Assembly: GCA_021292165.1 (NCBI GenBank)
Contig: CM037878.1
Coordinates: forward strand, 249,478,968 to 249,542,967
Reading direction: 5' to 3'
Source: Shinisaurus crocodilurus
Taxonomy: Eukaryota > Chordata > Lepidosauria > Squamata > Shinisauridae
DNA length: 64,000 bases
Position numbers and translations under genes: made by a program
Part shown: in pieces, positions 56,372 through 64,000 of the stretch
Position numbering within the stretch: the first letter of the stretch is position 1
How the letters are laid out: each line of letters begins with the position of its first letter
Notes under the pieces: generated by a model
The model's database searches: none
Seen by the model: the letters and a program-made list of their open reading frames with translations, nothing else
What the model was told of the DNA's origin: nothing

Positions 56372-56670
56372 TTAGGGGGTGGTTCAGATGACACATCCAC
56401 ATGTTCAAAGAATGCATGATGGGCACACTGCCTAGCCCCTCCCCTCACCAATGTGAGCAGCTGCCGTCATGTTCAGTTGCCATGTGAAGGAGCTCTGCAT
56501 GCCTACTGTTGTATTCACATAAGGCTTATCCCCGTGAGGGAGGACCCAGATTGGGCCAGGCTCCCCATCGCATATTCGGAGCTTTATAGGAGCTATCCAT
56601 GGTGCTCCATGGTAGTGAACCTATTTTGGGGGTGGAGTTCAGCACCATGAATAGCTCCTATAAAGCTCCA
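56372..56670. repeat. region with a 29-bp inverted repeat
   Basis: The start gggggtggttcagatgacac resembles the GGGC.GGTTCGCATGAC end of the GC-rich element at 35985. Inverted arms at 56578-56606 and 56641-56669 match 28/29. Confidence 0.55.
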
Positions 56671-57872
56671 AATAAAACCTTCAATGGATTAGAGCCCCAC
56701 CGAAATAGGAGTCACCAGCCTTCCCTGCATATATCAATATATATGTAGAGCCTTTTCACATGCCAGCTGAAAGTGAGGGCAGCAAGATGTGGCGATGCTG
56801 CCTGCATTTGTGTTGGAGGTAGGGCTAGCCCCAACACATTCTTTCAGCATGTGTGGAGGTCAGCTGCTGAACCCCTCATATTTGCCTCTTTCAATTTTCA
56901 GGGTACAAGTAGTGTTTTTGTAGGGGGGCCAAAAATATTCCCTAAAATTATCTAATGCCACGAGTGTTCACCTCATTCTGTTTTAATCTGTATTTTATTA
57001 TTCTTAGCTGCCTTGAGCACTATTTTGCAGAAAGGCAGGATACACATTTAATAAATAAATATGATATGATGATTCTGTGATTACTCGCTCCCCTTGCCTC
57101 CCCCACCTTTCTTCCACAACTTGTATATACAAAATGGAGGACATCCCTTCAGAACTGATTTTGCCATTTCTGTGGTTCCCCTAAATATCGTTCCTATGGT
57201 ACCCCTATTGATCCAAGTTTGTATGTATATGTCACTTAAAGGGTCTTCATTCTTAATTTCTCCTAACAATGTTTAATGAATAGCTAGACAGAAAGCCTGA
57301 TAAAAGGCAACTATGATCTAATACCATTTCCTCATCTCATACCTCTCCTTGGGATTCCTTCCTTTATGAATTCAATATTTGAAATTCGGTTACAAGCAAG
57401 TTGGTTGTCCCTGTGTTTGTGTTTCCCCACAGGCTTTTCCTATCAGTGAGCAAAATAATCACATTCTAGGACAAATATAGTTTTGTCCAAAAAGTCAATC
57501 ACATACAGCTTGTTCTAATTGTGGGATTACCAGAGGGACACTAGATTATATCTTGTGCGACTGTTTTCAAGATTATCCTTTTTGGGCCAGGAGGGATGCT
57601 GTGTGTTCCCCTCACCCACCCTCCACTTTCACTGTCAGCATTGCCTAGTGATCGTCTGCTTAAATTGTCCTTGGCTTTATTAATTCTTTCCTCTGCTGTG
57701 GTTGTCCCTGCTGCTATGTCAGCCAAGGTCATATGTGCTGTTTGCCTAGTTCCTTTAATTGGCCATAGACTGCACATTAATAGACGGCAGTTCCTGTTTT
57801 CTTTTTAGTTGAAATGACTTGACTATTTGTGTCCCTAAGCAGCCTTTTCTCAGACTCAGTAGCGAACCTAAG
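56671..57872 (+). other. unassigned, with LINE tail at 56985-57062
   Basis: tgttttaatctgtattttat, agctgccttgagcac and an aataaataaata tail form an L2/SINE-type 3' end. The rest is unassigned; no gene recognised. Confidence 0.45.
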
Positions 57873-58250
57873 GCTGCAATCCTACGCAGATTTACCTCTG
57901 AGTAAGCCTGGGGATAGATGAATCTGGCAACTGTGATTTCTCTCAGTTTGTCATTTTTCCAATCTTAAATTTATTTCATAAGTTTGCATGAAAATTCATA
58001 AGCATTTTTCTGCACAGTTCTCTGGGTACATGCATTTTTGCCCAATATACCCCCCTTTTTTTTGCAAGCAGTTCCCCGAATACAATGCATATTTGAACAT
58101 CCCCCCCCCAATATATGAATTTTTGTGATATTTGGAAAAGTAAGAATTTCAAAGGATAAGTGAGTTTTTGTTTGCATAGTGGTTTGAAAGTACAAAATTA
58201 GGTAAGTTCATTTGAGATGTACATCCAAGGAACTGATGCATAGGATTGGA
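57873..58250. repeat. fold-back repeat split by a family A element
   Basis: Left part aaggctgcaatcctacgcag-atttacctctgagtaagcc, right part gatgcataggattgga. Together these are the two ends of the cataggattgca fold-back group, with 57909-58228 between them. Confidence 0.5.
57909..58228 (+). mobile_element. hAT-like element family A
   Basis: tggggatagatgaatctggc start, ctcagtttgtcatttttcca, gtacatgcatttttgcc, aaggataagtgagtttttg, near-terminal gagatgtacatcca. Parallels 9858-11072 without the CR1. Confidence 0.6.
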
Positions 58251-58369
58251 TTATTAGTTAACTTTTCCCCTGACAGGTCCTGTGCTTTTAACAATGTAGG
58301 AACAAAGGAAGCTGCCTTATACAGTACTGAGTCAGACCACCAATCCATCAACCTCAGTACGGTCTACCC

Positions 58370-58502
58370 CAGGTTCTTCCAACCTTGGGTCCCCAGATAT
58401 TGTTGGATTATGACACCCACCATCCCTGAACATTGGCCATGCTGGCTGGGGATGATAGGAGCAGTAGTCCAACATGTTGGGAACCAAGGTTGGGAAAGGC
58501 TG
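58370..58502. mobile_element. palindromic MITE (P1), diverged, in SINE
   Basis: ttccaaccttgggtccccag left, ggaaccaaggttgggaa right. Flanks gtctaccc and ctgtacac match 5/8 and both align to the same SINE segment (gtctacac in the family). Confidence 0.72.
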
Positions 58503-58533
58503 CTGTACACTGACTGGAAACAGCTCCCTGGGG

Positions 58534-58853
58534 TAAGATGGACAAATCCGTGCATTTCCAGTTCCATGACAGTTTCATCCAATATCTGCATCACTCTGCA
58601 ATGTAAAATGAATTCACGTAAATTTGCATTTATTTTCATATGCAATATTGCCCAATAGAAACATTTTTGTAGCCAACTTTCTCAAATATACGTTTTTGTA
58701 TACAATTCCTGAGCCAAGAACTGCATCACAAAATTTGGAGAAGTGCACAATTTGAAGGAGATCCATATTCTGATCTGTATATTAGTCCAGGAAGTTTGAA
58801 TTAGGTTGGTTCACTTAAAAATGCAGACCAAACAAAATTCTCCCCATTCCCTA
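58534..58853. mobile_element. hAT-like element family A-like, in SINE
   Basis: taagatggacaaatccgtgc left and ccattcccta right. SINE sequence resumes on both sides. Flanks ccctgggg and ctctagga agree 5/8, all differences being transitions. Confidence 0.55.
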
Positions 58854-58966
58854 CTCTAGGATTTCATATGGGAACCTTTCCCAGCCCTACCTAGAAATGC
58901 CATGGATTGAACCTGGGACCTTTTGCATGCAAAGCACGTACTCTACCATTGAGCTACAGGCCTCTC

Positions 58967-59185
58967 CTATTGTGAGATATGCTGAATTTCAATAGGCATA
59001 ACTTTCCAGCAAAGCGAGATACAGACAGTGATGGAGTGCTGGGCCTGTTTCTAGTCAGCTGAAAATGTTACATGTCTAGTTGGCAGGGGTGTCAACATGG
59101 CTCAAAACTGCTTCACCTGCTCTTTGACCTGTTATTAATGCTAGATTCTGACTTCACCATCTCCTAGAGGAAATTCAGAACCTAG
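58967..59185. other. unassigned sequence
   Basis: Nothing recognised. Confidence 0.4.
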
Positions 59186-59430
59186 TCTTTCTTTCTTTCT
59201 TTTTTATATTTATATCCTGCCTTTTTTTCTGCGAGGAACCCATGGCAACTTACATAATCCTCATCTTCCTTTCCATCTTATTCTCACAACAATCCTGTGA
59301 GGTAGGTTAGGCTGAGAGTCAGTGACTGGCCCAAAGTCACCCAGTGAGCTTCATGGCCGAATGGGAACTAGAACCCAGACTTCCCGAGTCCCAGTCCAAC
59401 ACTGTAACCACTACACCACACTGGCTCTCT
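59186..59430 (-). mobile_element. Sauria-type tRNA-derived SINE
   Basis: Reverse copy: (CTTT)n/T-rich tail, tttatatcctgcctttttt, caacttacataatcctc, cacaacaatcctgtgagg, ggcccaaagtcacccagtga, agaacccagacttcccgag, accactacaccacactggct. Confidence 0.88.
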
Positions 59431-59482
59431 ATGCCTCACTGGCTTGATTGTCTTTATATGCATCAGAGCGAGAATCCAGGGG

Positions 59483-59752
59483 TAAGATGGCAAGTCCGTA
59501 TCAGATTGCAAGCTTTCCCCCCACTTTTCACATGAAAATCCATGCGTATTTTCCAAATGTATGTATCAATTATGAGCATCTTTGAAATGTGTGCATTCTT
59601 CTCCCATTGATTAAAGTGTCCTTGTGAGCATTTTTCAAAAGTACACATTTTTCATGCACATTTTTCAAGCTTACGCATGTTTGGTCCAGAAAGCGTGAAC
59701 TGGGTAAAATCCTGATCAAAAACAAACTGAAACAAATTTCTCATAATCCCTA
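59483..59752 (-). mobile_element. hAT-like element family C, reverse orientation
   Basis: Ends aaacaaatttctcataatcccta, mirror of the family start. Contains catttttcaaaagtacacat and aaatgtgtgcattcttctcc words in reverse order to 48663-49092. Confidence 0.6.
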
Positions 59753-60429
59753 GTTGTAAGCCAGCACGGTGAGAGTAGTAGGGATGGGGAACCTCTGGCC
59801 CTTAGCCAAATTAAGCCTGCGAGACCTTCCCATCTAGCCCACAAAGGCCTCCAGTGAGGCCCCTCCCCTACAGCCGCTGAAGATGACTCATGCCAGTGGC
59901 CATTTCCTGTCCATACATAATGCCATGGAACAACTCAACTTCTGGGACACTGTCAAACAAAGATAGCAGATTGAGCCACCCAGGTAGGACCCACAAGGGC
60001 ACATACAGTAAATCCTATGGGGGGCACCATTGTAGGGGTGGGGTCATGGGATGGCACTTTGCCAAGGGCCCCATCCACTCTGGAACTGGCCCTGACACTA
60101 ACTCTGAATGACTACCAAAAAATAAATGATGTAGCCAGCATATTTAAACTGTCATACATACTGCTACCTGAAATCATTTAGATGGAGATGCCAAGGATTC
60201 AACCTGAGATTGAACCTGTTTGATACAAACCATGTGCTCTACATCTGAGCTATGAGCCCTCCCTATGTTCCTACATGTCAGTGACTACTCTGGTTTGGCC
60301 AGCTTTCGTCACCTTTCAGATGTCAGATAAAAAGAGAATTTGGTTGCTGTTACTTACCCAGCAAACCTGACCTATAAAGGTAACATGTTACCTATAAAGG
60401 TAACATGACCGGTGGGAGACCCCTTGCTG
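59753..60429. other. possible family E relic, otherwise unassigned
   Basis: gggatggggaacctctggcc at 59782 resembles the family E left end. A perfect 20-bp tandem, cctataaaggtaacatg, occurs at 60371-60408. Reverse SINE-like words (gattgaacctgtttgatac) at 60210-60260. Confidence 0.4.
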
Positions 60430-60560
60430 TTTGTTTTTAATCTGTGGTTTTAAATTTTATATTTATATTGTATTGTATTTTATGGTTTTAACTGTTGTAA
60501 ACCGTCCAGAGAGCTTTGGCTATTGGGTGGTATAAAAATGTATTAAATATTAAATAAAGA
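60430..60560 (+). mobile_element. LINE (L2-like) 3' end
   Basis: gtttttaatctgtggtttta, aaccgtccagagagctttgg, ctattgggtggtataaaaat and an aataaa tail: the classic L2-group terminus. Confidence 0.7.
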
Positions 60561-60804
60561 GAGTTAATAGAAAGGAATAAGAAATATGAAACAAGTATTA
60601 ATACTGAGACAATAATGTAATTGTAATGTATTAATAAAATATCAATTTGTATGATTTATTGTAGAAATTGTTTATATATTTTTGTAATTTGGTGGTCTAC
60701 ATATTAGCTTTTCTATCATGATTTTCTGAATGTGTATATGGATAATGAAAATGAAAAAGGAAAGTAAAAAATTCAGTCAAATACTAAATACTGGGTTAGA
60801 TTAA
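60561..60804. other. unassigned AT-rich sequence
   Basis: Nothing recognised. Confidence 0.4.
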
Positions 60805-60972
60805 CTGCAATCCTGTGCACATCTACTCAGAAGGAAATCCTATTATGTTCAATTACACTTACTCCCAGGTTAGCCCGAGGCTGCAAACCTATATCTGCTT
60901 ACGTGGGAATGAGCCCCATTGAACTCTTTAGGACTTACTTCTGTGTACACATGCATAGGATTGCACTGTAAG
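60805..60972. repeat. fold-back repeat, one full and one partial copy
   Basis: Partial: aactgcaatcctgtgcacat to ttactcccagg. Full: gaggctgcaaacctatatct ... acacatgcataggattgcac, with inner gagccccattgaactcttta. Related pieces at 38999-39055, 49480-49545 and 57873-58250. Confidence 0.7.
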
Positions 60973-62213
60973 TAACACGAATAGGGCTACTCTGCATTCC
61001 AAATCATTATAGATAATGCTCTTTTCTGCAATATGTTGAAAATGATAATAATGAGGAAATTATGAGGAATTTTTTTTTGAAGATACATTTCTTGTGATGC
61101 TTCTAAAGAATGGATGTTGTGTCATTTTCATACTCACTGTGGGTCACCTTTCTGACATTAGGAGGGGGTACAGGAGAGGATAATGGAGGCTGAAATTCAG
61201 GGAATGAAATGCTGCAAAAATCATATTATTACTGTGATCATTTTTGAAGAAATGTTAATGCCAACCTCAAATATTAATGTAACCAAGAAAGAAAAGCTTT
61301 TTAAAAAATAGGAAAATGAAGCTCTATTCAGGTGTATCTCTTTCTTTTTCTTTTTGATGGACACCATCCACTGGAAAGGTCTCATATGTATGGCCCATTA
61401 AAATGAATGGGAGCTGTGCAAAAGCACCACTGTAGTGCTCTTGTGAAGTTCCCATACATTTCAATGGGATGTGTCTATAAGAACTTTCCAGTGGGCTGCC
61501 CCAAATAATCATAATGTGCATCTTGTGGTGAAAACTGAACCATGCACATTACAGTTTAATAGGTCAAAAACATACATTTCAGAATTTCAATAATGCACAA
61601 TGGAATTCAGACATTTAAGTGGGAAATATGCTGTGCTTTTAAGTATAATTTATAAGGTATCTTCAAGGTGCAAACCCCTTTACAATGTTTTGTCTCATTC
61701 ACCCTCACTAATCATAGAGTTGGCTATTTAGTCCAATGCCTGCTGCTGCAGCAGCACTCCTGATAGGTGGCCATCCAGGCTGCTTAAAAATGGAATATTA
61801 GAGAATCATTTTCGGCAAGTCATTCAAATTCTAATTTTACTCCAGTGGAACTGAGGCACAGAATGGTGGTGAATTGTTGTTCTGAGACCCATATAATGGT
61901 TAGACACTGGGCTGCATCTTCTTCTGCAGCCTGTTTTGAGCCTGGTCTTGGAAGCAGGCCTTCCTAGCCAGCTATCAGCTGGAAGATATAACAGAGTCTG
62001 TACTAATGAGATTATATTTGTATCTGTTGGGTCCTCTAGAACTGATGTCATTTGGCAATGGAATAAGAATCAATTTGGACTTTCACAAGATTTTTGAAAA
62101 AAGGGCAACTAAAAATTCTTCAGTCACTTTAAAAAAGCCAACTTAGAAAATGAAATGGCAAAAGCCACCTCAGCTCAGAATTCTTGTTTTGCTTCCAAGG
62201 ATTTTTTTTTAAA

Positions 62214-62215
<2 letters not shown>
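60973..62215. other. unassigned sequence
   Basis: 61370-61500 contains an inverted pair (cactggaaaggtctcatatg, cccattaaaatgaatggg / cccatacatttcaatggg, gaactttccagtgggc), another small palindrome. No gene recognised. Confidence 0.45.

Positions 62216-62260
<45 letters not shown>
62216..62260. repeat. (ATT)n microsatellite
   Basis: About 15 units. Confidence 0.97.
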
Positions 62261-62262
<2 letters not shown>

Positions 62263-62329
62263 ATTGGACTGGTTTAAATTACCAATTTTGTCTGGAGTAA
62301 ACAGGCACTGTACTGAAGTAACATAGAAA

Positions 62330-62935
62330 CAACTAGGATGGACTACTGTAAAATGCTCTATGTGAAGCCACCCTTGAAGATGGCTTTGAAAGCCTTGAAG
62401 ATGGCTTCAGCTGGTTTAGTAAACTGCAGCCAGACTCCTAACAGATGTTTGCTGCATGGAGCATGCAACTCTGATATTATTCCAGTGACATTACTTAGTT
62501 ACTTTGGCTCAGTTCAAGTAGTGATATTCATGTTTAAAGCTTTAAATGATGTGGGGCTGGGTTACCAGAAGGACCGCCTCATCTCTGCCTGTACCCTTAG
62601 ACCAAGAAATAAGGTCCTGCTCCATGACCTTTGCCTTCAGAGGTAAGGTGGGTGGAGCCCTTCAGAGGAAAGTCTGCCTTGCCTGATCCCTGCCCACTTT
62701 TTTATGGGTAGTGAACATCTGGCTCTTTGGGTGAGCTTTTGGGCTGCAGTGATGTTGGGCTTGCTGCTGGATATGGTATGGTTTCAGAGCTATACTGTAG
62801 TTACAGTATATTAATTTTGTTAGTCTTATACTGTTCTTACTGCTTTTAGTTGTTGTTGTTGCTTTATACTCTGTAAGATGCCTTGGAACTTCATTCCTTG
62901 AAATGGGGTACAAATACAGACTAAAAATACAGAAA
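62330..62935 (+). mobile_element. old L2 LINE 3' end
   Basis: The plus frame 62338-62646 begins MDYCKMLYVKPPLK, equivalent to LDYCNALYVGLPLK of better copies, then VIFMFKALNDVGLGYQKDRL. 3' UTR gttgttgttgctttatactc ... ccttgaaatggggtacaaat. Strongly diverged. Confidence 0.7.
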
Positions 62936-63334
62936 TGAAATATGGTAGCAACTCCCAGTTGACCTTCTTCATATGGTTAGAAGCAGCCATGAAGATTTAA
63001 TTAATGATAGTAATATAATTAGACTTGGTCTGAACATGGGATTGGACTTCTTTCATGGCTTTGGGCAACTCATTTAAACCCCTGTGTATCCAGTCCCCTT
63101 TTGGATGATAAATCAATAGCGACAATACGACTCACCTCCAAAGGGTACCGTGAAGGTGAATTCTTCTCAAAAATAGAATGTGCAACACACAGCAAATTAG
63201 TCCAATGCTTGGTATTCTGCTATCCAATGATTAGGTAGCAGTCTGTATAACGTAAACTACTGTCTGGCAGCTGAAAGAAACAGACATGGTCTGAGAAAAA
63301 CAGGAGAAGATTGGTATTTTACTGCCACTTTCCT
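62936..63334. other. unassigned sequence
   Basis: Nothing recognised. Confidence 0.4.
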
Positions 63335-63670
63335 GTACTGTCTGTGGCGCTATAATTTTAGACCTGTTTAAATAAGACATCAATCTTCAGAATGTGTTGA
63401 ACAATTAAAAACTGATACACACACCCTGTTTCGTATCTATCATGCTGATGTTTCAGCTGGTACACTTGTTAACTTGCCAGCAGACAAATTCAAAGGATGA
63501 GCCACAGATGGTTTTTACTAAGTATTCAGTGTCATTAACTCTATTAAGATGCTCCTGTTAAATAAGTATCAGCCTGTAATTGCCACACCCGCTGCTTTTA
63601 CTGTTTTTTCAACTGTTGGCCTATTCTTTCGCCTTTGGGGGCTCTTTAAGAGCTATTAGATGTAGTCCAT
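63335..63670. promoter_or_regulatory. candidate conserved non-coding element
   Basis: Repeat-free and evenly AT-rich, with gacatcaatcttcag, atcatgctgatgtttcagc, gtgtcattaactctattaag and cagcctgtaattgccacacc. Compositional call only. Confidence 0.25.
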
Positions 63671-63673
63671 ATG

Positions 63674-63674
63674 A

Positions 63675-63700
<26 letters not shown>
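63674..63700. repeat. (GT)n microsatellite
   Basis: About 13 units. Confidence 0.95.
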
Positions 63701-63705
<5 letters not shown>

Positions 63706-64000
63706 AGTATTGTTATCGTATGCTGAAGGAAGATTTGATTATAATTATGGCAACACTGAGTGGCCCCAATTAACCCCAGGATAATCTGCTGTAAGGATAC
63801 ATTGAAGAGATTGACTATCTTGTCTGTTTGGATTTTAAGCTCTTAAACAGAGGACAAATGGTGGAAAAAGAAATGTTCTCAGATGAACTTACGTGCCAGT
63901 TGTTAAACAAAACAAAACAACCTAGCTTTGTCTGGTGTCAATGATATCATGCTTAAAGAAGAAAGAAGATGCTTTTAAAAAGATACAGGTACCTGTGCAC
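63701..64000. other. unassigned sequence to the window edge
   Basis: An aaacaaaacaaaacaa run at 63906-63920. Nothing else recognised. Confidence 0.4.

Larger units (their letters stand above)
58296..58966 (-). mobile_element. tRNA-derived SINE, second family, twice interrupted
   Basis: The reverse SINE reads gtaggaacaaaggaagctgc, actgagtcagaccaccaatc, [MITE], ctgactggaaacagctccct, [family A], tttcccagccctacc, then the tRNA-like head gattgaacctgggacctttt ... ttgagctac. Three pieces in the right order make one copy with two later insertions. Confidence 0.75.

Overview
This is vertebrate nuclear DNA, most likely from a squamate reptile (lizard or snake). The evidence is the repeat content: tRNA-headed SINEs whose tails read ...ATAAATAAATA, L2 and CR1 LINE copies, many hAT-type elements with 8-bp target duplications, and palindromic MITEs of types I associate with reptiles. 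Base composition is AT-leaning with GC-rich repeat islands. No bacterial, plasmid or phage feature is present.

I find no host protein-coding gene, exon, tRNA or rRNA gene that I can defend. Every long open frame I recognise belongs to a broken mobile element: a hAT transposase (about 4826-6412), a CR1 reverse transcriptase end (9921-10472), an L2 reverse transcriptase (14676-16523, minus), a zinc-finger non-LTR reverse transcriptase end (17084-18049, minus) and smaller L2 ends near 43.4, 52.6 and 62.4 kb. The window reads as a gene-poor intergenic or intronic tract.

Layout. 0-14 kb: hAT-like repeats, a SINE, a 3.2-kb hAT with exact termini and duplication, an L2 end invaded by another element, a CR1 inside a hAT-like element, and a Tigger-like element invaded by a poly(A) retroposon. 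14-20 kb: two large reverse-transcriptase relics and a GC-rich element. 20-32 kb: more TAGGGATG-type elements, fold-back MITEs, SINEs and a 1-kb non-autonomous hAT. 32-40 kb: an AT-rich, homeobox-motif-rich block (possible conserved non-coding DNA), a TA-flanked element with GC-rich tandem repeats, a strikingly G-poor 250-bp strand, a GC-rich island, and a second possible conserved block. 40-55 kb: a deleted L2 with a hairpin element inside it, SINEs, a near-perfect 135-bp palindrome, an L2 end and a three-level nest of elements. 55-64 kb: further nested SINE/MITE copies, an old L2 end and a possible conserved block at the right edge.

The most informative observation is how many insertions can be dated against each other. 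Elements bounded by TAGGG...CCCTA or CAGGG...CCCTG, and without any transposase, recur through the window. Several carry 8-bp direct repeats, and some interrupt recognisable LINE or SINE sequence, which fixes their ends independently. This points to a large non-autonomous hAT population that shares ends but carries very different cores (AT-rich, GC-rich or palindromic).
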